DNA of 22,377 bases from JBIIUJ01 sp044340025 (GCA_044340025.1 JBIIUJ010000031.1:1-22377), one strand, 5' to 3'; shown: positions 1-8,303, numbered from the stretch's first letter. Notes: generated by a model from the sequence alone, not told the origin. Numbers and translations: made by a program.

Positions 1-2
1 AG

Positions 3-1268
3 GAGGGGGCCGTCGGCGTCGAGACGATCGACGCGGCCTGCCGGCGCATCCTGAGGACGCAATATCGCTTCGCCTGCGCGCAGGATCCGTTGCCGGCCTA
101 TGATGCGGACATGGTCGCATCGCCCCGGGCCCGCGCCCTGGCGCTGGAGGCGGCCGAAAAGGGCGCGGTGCTGCTGGAAAACAACGGCGTGCTGCCGCTC
201 GCGCAGGAGCGGATCGGGAGGCTCGCGGTTCTTGGCAGGCTCGCCCGGATCGAGAACACGGGCGATTTCGGTTCCTCGCGGGTCCGGGCGCGCCATGTCG
301 TCACCCCGCTGGAAGGGCTGCGCACGCTGCTGGGAGAGGATGCGATCCTGACCGGGGACGAATCCGATCTGGAGGCCGCCCGCGCCGCCGCCGCATCTGC
401 TGACGCCGTCGTCGTCGTGGTCGGCACGACCGCCGACGAGGAGGGCGAGTTCATCCCTGGCGACATCGCGCTGGGTCAGGAGGCGGGCGAAGCCGAGCGC
501 GACGCCGCCGAGCGCCAGAACGAGATGATGAGCAAGCGATCGCGCGGCGGGGACCGCTCCCACCTCGGCCTGCCATCCGCCCAGATCGCGCTGATCGAGG
601 CGGCGGCAGCCTCCGGCAAGCCGGTCGTGGTCGTGATCGTGGCAGGCTCTGCAATCCTGACCGAGGGCTGGCGGGAGAAGGCGGGCGCTATTCTCCAGAC
701 CTTCTATTGCGGTCAGGAAGGGGGAACCGCGCTTGCACGGCTTTTGTTCGGCGCCGTCAGCCCGTCCGGCAAGCTGCCCTTCACCGTGGCCCGCGATCCC
801 GCAGACTACCCTTTCTTCGACAAGGACGCCGACGCCATCACCTATGATCTCTGGCACGGCTACACAAAGCTGGAGCGCGACGGGATCGCGCCGCGATACG
901 CTTTCGGCCACGGTCTGAGCTATGCGCGGTTCAGCTATCGCGCGCTCACGGCGCGCCGCGCCGGCGATGCGATCCAGGTAAGCGTAGCGGTGACAAACGA
1001 AGGCGCGGTGGCGGCCGAGGAGGTGGGCTTTTTCTTCGTTGCGCCGCCGGGCAAGGCTGTCGAGCGGCCGAAAAAGCTGTTGAAAGCGTTTGGACGTGTC
1101 AGCCTGGAGCCGGGCGAAACCGCGATCCTGCGCCGCACGATCCCGCTTTGCGATCTTGGATGGTGGAATGAGGCCGCCCGCGCTTTCGTGCTGGAACCTG
1201 GCGCGCATCGCATCCTGGCGGGCGGGTCGAGCGCGGGGCCGCTGCTTGAAACCGTCGTGACGCTCTAG
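3..1268 (+). CDS. Glycoside hydrolase family 3 beta-glucosidase-type enzyme, C-terminal part (5' end outside window)
   Basis: The frame is open from the left edge, so the start lies upstream and about 420 codons are visible. The visible part matches the GH3 C-terminal domain and a fibronectin-III-like tail. It opens with a helix of the type that ends the barrel (AACRRILRTQYRF), then GAVLLENNGVLPL, GDFGSSRVRARHVVTPLEG, SHLGLPSAQIALIEA, FYCGQEGGTALARLLFG and PSGKLPFTV. The stretch YDLWHGYTKL followed by YAFGHGLSYARF marks the FnIII-like region. The barrel with the nucleophile Asp is outside the window, so activity cannot be judged. The family hydrolyses beta-glucosides or xylosides from the non-reducing end. 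Location is unknown because the N-terminus is missing. A TonB-dependent receptor follows 155 bp downstream, suggesting uptake and hydrolysis of one glycoside. Confidence 0.93.
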   Translation, partial: EGAVGVETIDAACRRILRTQYRFACAQDPLPAYDADMVASPRARALALEAAEKGAVLLENNGVLPLAQERIGRLAVLGRLARIENTGDFGSSRVRARHVVTPLEGLRTLLGEDAILTGDESDLEAARAAAASADAVVVVVGTTADEEGEFIPGDIALGQEAGEAERDAAERQNEMMSKRSRGGDRSHLGLPSAQIALIEAAAASGKPVVVVIVAGSAILTEGWREKAGAILQTFYCGQEGGTALARLLFGAVSPSGKLPFTVARDPADYPFFDKDADAITYDLWHGYTKLERDGIAPRYAFGHGLSYARFSYRALTARRAGDAIQVSVAVTNEGAVAAEEVGFFFVAPPGKAVERPKKLLKAFGRVSLEPGETAILRRTIPLCDLGWWNEAARAFVLEPGAHRILAGGSSAGPLLETVVTL

Positions 1269-1340
1269 GCTGGAAGCAGGCCTACTGTGGCCCGCCAGCC
1301 GCAGATTGGCGCCTCCCGCAGCCTTCTGGCGGGTCCGGGC

Positions 1341-1368
1341 TTGCAAAGAGGGCCGGTACGGATGCAAT
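1341..1368 (+). promoter_or_regulatory. Candidate promoter for the TonB-dependent receptor
   Basis: TTGCAA (1341-1346) and TGCAAT (1363-1368) are separated by 16 bp. Each matches the classical -35 or -10 consensus at four of six positions. The site lies directly before the 14-bp palindrome, which would then cover the start of transcription. This is a weak match proposed mainly because of that arrangement. Confidence 0.25.
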
Positions 1369-1381
1369 TTGTCCGGACAAA
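1368..1381. promoter_or_regulatory. Perfect 14-bp palindrome, putative repressor operator
   Basis: TTTGTCCGGACAAA reads the same on both strands. It ends 42 bp before the ATG of the TonB-dependent receptor and lies in the 155-bp gap after the GH3 gene. An even palindrome with a central CG is typical of LacI-family operators. The GT-N4-AC core would also suit a HutC-type GntR repressor. No regulator gene is visible in the window, so its partner is unknown. Confidence 0.5.
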
Positions 1382-1423
1382 GCTGCGCCGTCGGGCGCGG
1401 CGACAACGGGGGAGTCCCATCTG

Positions 1424-4024
1424 ATGTCCATGCGCGCCGCTCTGTTCCTGAGCGTTTCTGCTTTCGCGGCAACGGCTGCTTCCGTGCCTGTTTTCGCCCA
1501 GACCGCACCCGCGGCAGGCGCCGAAACCCGCCGGGTCGAGACGATCGTCGTCACCGCCCGCAAGGCCGAAGAGACGCTGCAGGACGCTCCCGTGGCTGTG
1601 ACGGCCTTCACCGAGGAGTCGATCCAGAACCTCAACATCACCTCGATCGACGATGTGGCGCGCTTCACGCCCGGCCTCAGCTTCTCGCGCATCTTCGGCC
1701 GGGTGGGCGAGCGCCCCGTGGTGCGCGGCCAGGCCAACATCCTCGCCGGCGTTCAGCCCGGCGTGGAAGCTGGAGCGGCCTATTTCATCGATGGCGTCTA
1801 TTTCGCCGGCGACATCCAGTCGCTCGACCTGCAGGACGTGCAGCGGGTGGAAGTGATCAAGGGGCCGCAATCGGCGCTCTATGGCCGCAACACCTATTCC
1901 GGCGCGATCAACTTCATCACCAAGGCGCCGTCCGACAGCTTCGAATGGTCCTTCAAGGCCGAGGTGGCCGAGCACGAGCAGCATGACGTGACGCTGCGCT
2001 TTGCCGGCCCGCTCATGGAAAACCTCTCGGGCTCCGTCTCGGTGCGCAGCTTCGCCTATGGCGGGGAGTTCTCCAACAGCCGCATCACCATCCCCACCGA
2101 TGTCGCCGCGCGCCTGCCCGGCCCGCTTGCGCCGACCTATTCTGCGCTCGGCGGCGAGACGGTGGGCGACGAGAGCACGTTCGCCATCTCCGGGGCGCTC
2201 GACTGGACCCCGATCGACAGCTTCCGCCTGCGCGGCCGGCTCGCCTTCAATCAGGATCGCGACGGCCCGCGCGCGTTCGGCTTCCAGAAGTCGGATCTCA
2301 ACAACTGCTTCCCCGGCTTCCGCTCCAACGCCTTCCGGGGGCCTGCCGCAACCACCGACAACAACCCCAACCAGTATTTCTGCGGCGTCCTCCAGCCTGC
2401 CTCCAGCGTGGCGATCAACACCGGCGTGGGCGGCACGTTTGCAAGCGCGCCCTTCTACGGCGTGGAGCGCGACCTCTGGACCGGCTCGCTGATCGCCGAG
2501 ATCGAGCCCTTCGCCGAACACACCCTGACGCTGCAGGGCGGCTTCCGCACCGATGATCGCAAGGTCGGCTCCGACAGCGACTTCCAGAACGGCGCCAACC
2601 CGGCGTTCCAGTCGTTCAACCCCGTCCTGCCGCGTCCGGCCGGCTTTGCGCCCACCACCGTGATCCAGCGCGTGGACGCGCCCTTCTATAACAGCCAGTT
2701 CCAGGAAGCCGGCTATTCGGAAGTGAACGATTACTCGCTGGAAGCGCGGTTGCAGAGCCCGTCCGACCGCCGGTTCCGCTGGCTCGTGGGGGCCTATTTC
2801 TACGATCAGCGCGAGGAGAGCTTCGGCCTGAACTGGGCGTTCCCGGCCGATCAGGGCTATCGCGGCCCGCGCAGCCGGATCGCCACCACGTCCAACGTCT
2901 CGGCCTATGGCCGCGTGTCCTACGACATTCTCGAGACGGTCAGCGTCGATCTGGAACTGCGCAGCGCAGTCGAGACGCGCCGCCGCACGGAGTTCGAAGT
3001 CGGCGTCGCCGACCTCGGCGGCGCTGCGGGCTTTGACGCAGCCAACAACCAGCGCCGCCAGAACGGCGCCATCGTCTATGATGACAAGCGCGAGTTCGAG
3101 AGCACCACGCCACGCGTAACCCTGACGTGGAAGCCCAGCGAAGACATGACCATCTATGGCATCTTCGCCCAAGGGGTGAAGCCGGGCGGGCTTAACGGCC
3201 TCACCGGCCTGCTCAACGGCTTCCCGACCTTCGAGCAGGAAGAGAGCGACAATTACGAGCTGGGCGTGAAAGGCGTGCTGTTCGATGCGCGCGTCAGCTA
3301 CGCCATCTCGCTCTACACCACGGACGTGGGCAATTATCAGCTCACCACCAACGCGGCCAACTCGCTCACCGGGGCGCTCACCTCTGTGGTGACCAACCAG
3401 GGCGTGGCGAAGGTGGACGGGGCCGAGTTCGAAGGCCGCTGGATCATCAACGACCTGCTGGACGTGGGCTTCACCTACGCCTGGACGGACGCGCGCTTCG
3501 AGGAAGGCTGCGATCCTGATCAGTACATGCTGACCTCGGGCGGCTTCCTCATGGGCCTGCCCAACCGGCCGCGCGTGCCGACCGCAGCGGTCCTGCCGGG
3601 TGCGAGCTGCTCCATCGCGGGCAAGAAGATCCCGCTGACGTCGGAGCATCAGGCGAGCTTCAACGTGAACTATGAGCAGCCCATGTTCGACGACGGGGCG
3701 TTCTATGTCCGCGCCGATGTCAGCTACGAATCGGAGAAGTTCGATCAGGTCCACAATGGCGTCTCCACCGGCGACGCCACGACCGTGGGCGCGCGCGTCG
3801 GCGTGAAGCGGGGCGCGTGGGACCTCTCGCTCTTCGGCCGCAACATCAACGACGAGGACGCCATCACGGCGGCCACCCGCTGGTTCGACCTGTTCCAGGG
3901 CGGCGCCCCCGCCACGGGGCCGGGCTCGGCAGCCACCGGGGCGGATACGGGCTCCCCGCGCGGCTACTTCTACGGCCTGCGCAAGGGCAGCCAGTTCGGC
4001 CTGGAGTTCCGCATTCGCGGCTGA
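1424..4024 (+). CDS. TonB-dependent outer-membrane receptor
   Basis: This 866-residue protein is the usual size for a TonB-dependent receptor, which imports a ligand across the outer membrane using energy from TonB-ExbBD. Residues 1-25 look like a signal peptide cut after VFA. A TonB box (ETIVVTA) lies at about 39-45. The plug follows, with DAPVAVTAF, PVVRGQ, YFIDGVYF and VEVIKGPQSALYGRNTYSG as its conserved stations. The rest is a beta-barrel ending SQFGLEFRIRG. Two cysteine pairs in probable outer loops may form disulfides. The ATG was chosen because GGGGGAG (1408-1414) sits nine bases upstream; a second ATG two codons on is possible. The ligand is not known. The adjacent GH3 gene hints at an oligosaccharide or glycoside. 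A strong terminator follows the gene. Confidence 0.93.
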   Translation: MSMRAALFLSVSAFAATAASVPVFAQTAPAAGAETRRVETIVVTARKAEETLQDAPVAVTAFTEESIQNLNITSIDDVARFTPGLSFSRIFGRVGERPVVRGQANILAGVQPGVEAGAAYFIDGVYFAGDIQSLDLQDVQRVEVIKGPQSALYGRNTYSGAINFITKAPSDSFEWSFKAEVAEHEQHDVTLRFAGPLMENLSGSVSVRSFAYGGEFSNSRITIPTDVAARLPGPLAPTYSALGGETVGDESTFAISGALDWTPIDSFRLRGRLAFNQDRDGPRAFGFQKSDLNNCFPGFRSNAFRGPAATTDNNPNQYFCGVLQPASSVAINTGVGGTFASAPFYGVERDLWTGSLIAEIEPFAEHTLTLQGGFRTDDRKVGSDSDFQNGANPAFQSFNPVLPRPAGFAPTTVIQRVDAPFYNSQFQEAGYSEVNDYSLEARLQSPSDRRFRWLVGAYFYDQREESFGLNWAFPADQGYRGPRSRIATTSNVSAYGRVSYDILETVSVDLELRSAVETRRRTEFEVGVADLGGAAGFDAANNQRRQNGAIVYDDKREFESTTPRVTLTWKPSEDMTIYGIFAQGVKPGGLNGLTGLLNGFPTFEQEESDNYELGVKGVLFDARVSYAISLYTTDVGNYQLTTNAANSLTGALTSVVTNQGVAKVDGAEFEGRWIINDLLDVGFTYAWTDARFEEGCDPDQYMLTSGGFLMGLPNRPRVPTAAVLPGASCSIAGKKIPLTSEHQASFNVNYEQPMFDDGAFYVRADVSYESEKFDQVHNGVSTGDATTVGARVGVKRGAWDLSLFGRNINDEDAITAATRWFDLFQGGAPATGPGSAATGADTGSPRGYFYGLRKGSQFGLEFRIRG

Positions 4025-4048
4025 TCCAGTCCTTAGCTTGACGAAGAC

Positions 4049-4084
4049 AAGCGCGCCGGGCCATCCCCGGCGCGCTTTGCTTTT
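4049..4084 (+). terminator. Rho-independent terminator after the TonB-dependent receptor
   Basis: A 12-bp perfect stem (4049-4060 with 4066-4077) closes a five-base loop and is followed by a T-rich run (TTTGCTTTT). It lies 25 bp after the receptor stop codon. It separates the receptor from the deacetylase-like gene, which has its own ribosome binding site just beyond it, so the latter is expressed by readthrough or from a promoter I cannot see. Confidence 0.85.
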
Positions 4085-4097
4085 CGGGGAGTGACCC

Positions 4098-4991
4098 ATG
4101 CCGACCAATCCGCCGCCAGGTTTCACCTGGCCAAACGGCGCCGCGCTCGCGCTCTCGCTCGTGGTGAATGTGGAGGAGGGGGCCGAGCGCTCGGTCCGCG
4201 ACGGCGACAAGGGCCCCGAGCCGGTCGACGAACTGGGCGCCGTGCCCAAGGCGCCGATCCGGGTGCATGGCAACGAAAGCAACTACCAGTACGGGATCAA
4301 CGCCGGCGCTCCGCGCATCATCCGGCTTCTGGATCGCTATCAGGTTCCGGCCACCTGGACGGTGTGCGGCCAGGCGCTGGAGCGCGCGCCCTGGCTTGGC
4401 CGGGCGATCGCCGCGCGCGGCGACGAGCCCTGCAACCATGGCTGGCGCTGGGCCTTCACCGCCTTCATGGACGAGGAGAAGGAGCGCGCCTTCATCGAGA
4501 AAGGCACAGCCTCGATCGAGGCGACCTGCGGCCGGCGCCCTGTCGGCTGGCTCTCGCGCTATCTTCATACCGATATCACCCGGCGGCTTCTGGCCGAGCA
4601 GGGCTATCGCTACCACATGGACGACTATTCCGACGATTTCCCCTTCTGGAATCTCGTGGAGATGGCCGATGGGACGCGCAGGCCCATGGTCATCCTGCCC
4701 TATGCGATCGACAGCAATGACATGAAGTTCTGGCTGGCGCCCGCCTTCACCGCCAAGGACTGGTTGACCTATGCCATCGACACGTTCGAGTGGCTGCTTG
4801 CCGAAAGCCAGGAGCAGGGAGCCCGGATGATGAGCCTCGGGCTGCATCTGCGCATCATCGGCAGACCCGGACGCATCGGCGCCTTCCAGGCCTTTCTGGA
4901 GCATGTGACGGCGCGGCCGGGCGTCTGGATCGCCACCCGCGAGCAGATCGCCGAAGCGTTTGCTGCGGCCGTGCCCGCGCCGAGAGGCTGA
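4098..4991 (+). CDS. Polysaccharide deacetylase superfamily protein, PuuE (allantoinase)-like
   Basis: The 297-residue protein has the NodB-type fold seen in the PuuE-like branch of the carbohydrate esterase 4 superfamily. Where classical deacetylases have TFDDG it reads NVEEG (24-28). The second motif is NHGWRW (His114) with only one of the usual two histidines. The late motif LHLRIIGRPGR is at about 249-259. These features resemble PuuE allantoinases and related hydrolases of small amides more than chitin or peptidoglycan deacetylases. There is no signal peptide, so it is probably cytoplasmic. The ATG is preceded by GGGGAG (4086-4091). No purine or ureide genes are next to it, so allantoin as substrate is only one option. 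The next gene starts five bases after its stop. Confidence 0.85.
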   Translation: MPTNPPPGFTWPNGAALALSLVVNVEEGAERSVRDGDKGPEPVDELGAVPKAPIRVHGNESNYQYGINAGAPRIIRLLDRYQVPATWTVCGQALERAPWLGRAIAARGDEPCNHGWRWAFTAFMDEEKERAFIEKGTASIEATCGRRPVGWLSRYLHTDITRRLLAEQGYRYHMDDYSDDFPFWNLVEMADGTRRPMVILPYAIDSNDMKFWLAPAFTAKDWLTYAIDTFEWLLAESQEQGARMMSLGLHLRIIGRPGRIGAFQAFLEHVTARPGVWIATREQIAEAFAAAVPAPRG

Positions 4992-4995
4992 GACC

Positions 4996-5763
4996 TTGGC
5001 GACGGCGGAAGCCCCGACGGTGCGCTCGCGGCTGCGGGCGCTCTATTTCGGCCACGAGCCGGAAGCGCTGCGTTTCCAGGGCGTGCTTGTCGCTCTCGAT
5101 GTGCTGATCGTCGCTTTTTTCATCCTGCAAAACTTCCTGCGCGATCAGCCGTGGTTCCTGTGGCTGGACTACGCCATCGCGTCCTTCCTTGCGCTCGATA
5201 TGGGGCTGAAGCTCTATGCGCTCGGCAGCTTCAAGCGCTGGATCAAATATCCCACGACCTGGGTGGATCTGATCGTGCTCGCCACGTTCCTGCTGCCGCA
5301 GCTCCTGGCCAACTTCGGGTTCCTGCGCATCCTCAGGCTCTGGACGCTGGTGCACCGCGACCGGACCTGGCTGGTCCTGGGCGGCGGGCGCTGGGACAAC
5401 ACCCGGGTGGAGGATCTGACGAAAGCGATCGTGAACCTGATCGTGTTCGTTTTTCTGGCGTCTGGTTTCGCCTTCGCCTTCTTCGCGGGCCAGCATCCAA
5501 AGCTCGTGACCTTCGTGGATGCGATGTATTTTTCGATCACCGCGCTCACCACCACAGGCTTTGGCGACATCGTCATCGACACACAGGCCGGGCGCATCTT
5601 CAAGATCGTGCTGATGGTCACGGGGATCACGCTGTTCTTCCGCATCGCCCAGACCGCGTTCTTGCCGCATCGGCGCAATATCGAATGCGACAAGTGCGGC
5701 CTGTGCGAGCATGAACCTGCAGCGCGCTATTGCCGCGCCTGCGGCGCCAAGCTGCCGGAGTAG
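4996..5763 (+). CDS. Six-TM potassium channel family protein (ion transporter) with C-terminal zinc ribbon
   Basis: The product has 255 residues. Hydrophobic segments at about 28-48, 53-76, 88-108, 144-164 and 201-222, plus an Arg-bearing segment (R111, R114, R121, R123), give a voltage-sensor-like S1-S4 and a pore unit S5-P-S6. The selectivity filter reads TTTGFGD (185-191), a common variant of TVGYGD. The cytoplasmic tail carries C231-x2-C234 and C246-x2-C249, a zinc-ribbon-like module. It probably passes K+ through the inner membrane. I chose the TTG at 4996 because GAGAGG (4982-4987) sits eight bases upstream; an in-frame GTG at 5020 is an alternative. The start nearly abuts the previous stop codon, so the two genes may be cotranscribed. 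Confidence 0.85.
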   Translation: MATAEAPTVRSRLRALYFGHEPEALRFQGVLVALDVLIVAFFILQNFLRDQPWFLWLDYAIASFLALDMGLKLYALGSFKRWIKYPTTWVDLIVLATFLLPQLLANFGFLRILRLWTLVHRDRTWLVLGGGRWDNTRVEDLTKAIVNLIVFVFLASGFAFAFFAGQHPKLVTFVDAMYFSITALTTTGFGDIVIDTQAGRIFKIVLMVTGITLFFRIAQTAFLPHRRNIECDKCGLCEHEPAARYCRACGAKLPE

Positions 5764-5826
5764 GCAGAAGAAACGCTTGGCGCCACACTGGGCGAGCTCG
5801 CTCTCGTCCCGGAAGGAGATGCGCCC

Positions 5827-6399
5827 ATGCGCGCCTGGCATGCACTCCTCGCTGTCGCGATCCTGCTCGCCACGCCCAGGCAGGGCGCGGCCCAGCAGCT
5901 ATCGCCCGCGCCTGATTCCCACGCCAGAGACGCCGTGGCGGCTCAGTTTGCGGCCTATGTCGCAACAGTTGACGAGGCTGCGCGCCTTGCCCGCGCGGCT
6001 GCGGTCACCGCGGAGGAACGATCGCTTGTCGAGGCCGAACTGGCTTTCGCCGCCGATGCGCGCGCCCGGGGCCTCGCCGCCGCCTTTGCTGCTCATTGGG
6101 CTCGCGATGGGGTATTCTTCCTGCCCGGCGCCCCGCTCGCGGTAGGGCCGGAAGCGGTGGCCAAAGCCTTGGCGGGCGATCGGTCGGATGTGCGCTGGGC
6201 GCCGTTGCGCTTTGTTGTTTCCGGCGACCTCGGCGTCACCTGGGGCCCGACGGCCTGGTTGATCCCGCTCCCCGGGGGCGACCATCGTGCAATGCAGGGG
6301 CGCTTTGTCACAACCTGGAAGCGCAACGAAGCGGGTGTCTGGAAAGTCTGGACCGATATCGGCAACTTCGGGCCGGTCACTCTCTCGCCCGCACCCTGA
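5827..6399 (+). CDS. Secreted NTF2-like (DUF4440/SnoaL-type) protein
   Basis: The 190-residue product starts with a signal peptide ending in GAA at residue 22, so it is probably periplasmic. The body fits an NTF2-like fold. A long helix (about 45-80) leads into HWARDGVFFLPGAP, then GPEAVAKAL, strand LGVTWGPTAWLIP, and a final pair of strands with GRFVTTWKRNEAGVWKVWTDIG. That last pattern is the hallmark of DUF4440/SnoaL-like proteins. Members bind or convert small molecules, but the fold does not predict the ligand and no catalytic residues can be assigned. The ATG at 5827 has AAGGAG (5813-5818) eight bases upstream. It lies 63 bp after the channel gene and 65 bp before the acid:CoA ligase, on the same strand. 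Confidence 0.8.
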   Translation: MRAWHALLAVAILLATPRQGAAQQLSPAPDSHARDAVAAQFAAYVATVDEAARLARAAAVTAEERSLVEAELAFAADARARGLAAAFAAHWARDGVFFLPGAPLAVGPEAVAKALAGDRSDVRWAPLRFVVSGDLGVTWGPTAWLIPLPGGDHRAMQGRFVTTWKRNEAGVWKVWTDIGNFGPVTLSPAP

Positions 6400-6464
6400 C
6401 GATCCGCGCCCGCAGCCCCGCCGGCCGGCCTGACGTGGGCCGCGGCCTGTGGCAGACAGCGCCC

Positions 6465-8303
6465 ATGACCGCTCCCTTGCGCCTTGCGCCTTATGTCTCG
6501 CCTGTCCGTCTGAGGCAGGAGCGTCGCGCCGATGGCGCGCTGCTCCTGACCAATCCCCACCCTTTGCGTCCGGCGGAGCGCACGCTGCTCTGTGCGCTCG
6601 CGCGTTGGGCCAAGAGCGTTCCCGATCGGCTCTGGCTTGCCGAGCCGGAGGGCAAAGGCTGGCGCAGGCTCAGCTATGGCGAGGGCTGGGAGCAGGTGCG
6701 GGCGGTGGCTGGCGGGCTTTCTGCGCTGGGTCTGCCGCCGGGCGCTGCCATCGCAATCCTGTCGCGCAATTCGCTCGCCCATGCGGTGATGAGCTATGCC
6801 TGCGCGCTCGCAGGGCTTGCCGCGTGCCCCGTAACGCCCGCCTACAGTCTCGCCGCGCCCGATGCGCGCCGGCTGAAGACGCTGTTCGAGGTGGCGCGTC
6901 CGGCCGCGATCTTTGTGGAGGACGGGCCGGCCTTCCAGCGCGCGCTCGACGGACTCGCCAGGCCGGACCTGCCGGTGATCCATGCCGGCGCCCCGCCGCG
7001 GGCGGCCCGTCTGATCGATTTCGCCGCGCTGTGCGCTTCCGCGCCGGCCGCCTTCGACCCGGCTTCAATCGACCGGGCCGTCACCGCAAAGCTGATGCTC
7101 ACGTCCGGCTCCACCGGCCTGCCGAAGGCCGTGGTGATGACCCACGCCAATCTCTGCGACAACGCCGCCCAGATCCGCTCCGTGTTCGACCCCGCACTGG
7201 AAGCGCAGTGCTGGCCGGAGGGGATGGTGATGGTCAACAGCCTGCCCTGGAGCCACTCGCTCGGCGGCAATGCGGTGCTGCATATGCTCACCACCGCTGG
7301 CGGAAGCCTGCATGTCGACTGGGGCGCGCCGACCCCGGAGCGCCTCGCCCCGACGCTGACGGCCCTGCGCAGCGTGTCGCCCGACTATCATATCGCGGTG
7401 CCGGCCGGCTGGGCGCTGCTGTGCGATGCGCTGGAGCGCGACGCAGATCTTGCCCGGCGCTTCTTCGCGCGGCTGCGCATCATGCAATATGGCGGAGCAT
7501 CGCTGCCGACCGATCTGGTCGCGCGGCTTCAGGCGCTGGCCGAGCAGGTCACGGGCGAGCGCATCACGCTGGCCGCCGGCTATGGCGCGACCGAGACCGC
7601 GCCGACCGTGTGCAACGTCCATTGGCCGAACGAGCGCGCGGGCCTCGTCGGCCTGCCGGTTCCTGGCCTTGCGCTCAAGCTCACGCCTTTCGCCGGCAAG
7701 CTGGAGGCGCGGGTGAAGGGCCCGGGCGTGACGCCGGGCTATCTGCACGATCCAGAACGCACCGCGGCAGCCTTTGACGAAGAGGGCTATTTCAAGCTGG
7801 GCGATGCGTTGCGCTTTGCAGTTCCAGAAGAGCCCGAAGCCGGCCTCGCCTTCGACGGGCGCATCGCGGAGGAATTCAAGCTTGTCTCCGGCGCCTGGGT
7901 GAATGCGGGCGCGGTGCGCACCGTGCTTGTGGCCGCCGGAGAGGGGCTGTTTCAGGATGCGGTGATCTGCGGCGAGAACCAGGCCCAGCCCGCCGCCCTT
8001 ATCTTCCTGGCGCTGGAGCCGGCGCGCCGGCTGGCGGGGGCCAGCCTCGACCGGGCGGGGCTTGCAGCCCACCCTGCCATTCGCGCGGCGGCCGCTGCGG
8101 CTTTGGCCCGCCTTAACGCGCAAGAGCCGCCCTCTCGACAGATCGCGGCGGCGATCCTGCTGGAGGACGCGCCAGACGCAGGCGCAGGCGAAATCACCGA
8201 CAAGGGCTCCCTCAATCAGGCTCTGTGTCGCGCCCGCCGGGCGGGCTGCGTGGCGATCCTGTTTGCGTCCCAAGCCGATCCACGCCTGATCCTGCCGGCC
8301 TGA
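6465..8303 (+). CDS. Feruloyl-CoA synthase-like AMP-binding acid:CoA ligase
   Basis: This 612-residue ANL-superfamily enzyme would adenylate a carboxylic acid and pass it to CoA. The P-loop LTSGSTGLPK is at 212-221, YGATE at 373-377, the hinge region FDGRIAEEFKLVSGAWV from 463, and the catalytic lysine is K580 in ITDKGSLNQ. The unusual hinge (RIAEEFKL) and the DKGSLNQ ending are characteristic of the feruloyl-CoA synthase group rather than fatty-acid ligases. The N-terminus (ERRADGALLLTNPHPL) also fits that group. The frame is open further upstream, but the first ATG that matches the family's usual beginning is at 6465; its ribosome binding site is weak. Partners of ferulate catabolism (hydratase-lyase, vanillin dehydrogenase) are not in the window, so the substrate could be another aromatic or acyl acid. 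Confidence 0.82.
   Translation: MTAPLRLAPYVSPVRLRQERRADGALLLTNPHPLRPAERTLLCALARWAKSVPDRLWLAEPEGKGWRRLSYGEGWEQVRAVAGGLSALGLPPGAAIAILSRNSLAHAVMSYACALAGLAACPVTPAYSLAAPDARRLKTLFEVARPAAIFVEDGPAFQRALDGLARPDLPVIHAGAPPRAARLIDFAALCASAPAAFDPASIDRAVTAKLMLTSGSTGLPKAVVMTHANLCDNAAQIRSVFDPALEAQCWPEGMVMVNSLPWSHSLGGNAVLHMLTTAGGSLHVDWGAPTPERLAPTLTALRSVSPDYHIAVPAGWALLCDALERDADLARRFFARLRIMQYGGASLPTDLVARLQALAEQVTGERITLAAGYGATETAPTVCNVHWPNERAGLVGLPVPGLALKLTPFAGKLEARVKGPGVTPGYLHDPERTAAAFDEEGYFKLGDALRFAVPEEPEAGLAFDGRIAEEFKLVSGAWVNAGAVRTVLVAAGEGLFQDAVICGENQAQPAALIFLALEPARRLAGASLDRAGLAAHPAIRAAAAAALARLNAQEPPSRQIAAAILLEDAPDAGAGEITDKGSLNQALCRARRAGCVAILFASQADPRLILPA

Noticed and set aside
1268..1300. GGCTGG / CCAGCC stem after the GH3 stop as a terminator
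   Set aside because: Only six base pairs around a 21-base loop, with no T-run.
1265..4282. A 1005-codon open frame on the minus strand across the whole TonB-dependent receptor gene
   Set aside because: It is the antisense image of a clear receptor gene. Its translation is low-complexity (Ala, Arg, Gly, Glu rich) without family motifs, as expected where GC-rich third positions suppress stops in the opposite frame.
6096..6464. N-terminal extension of the ligase frame over the NTF2-like gene
   Set aside because: The extension is the out-of-frame reading of the 5827-6399 gene and is Arg/Gly-rich. The family N-terminus matches from 6465.
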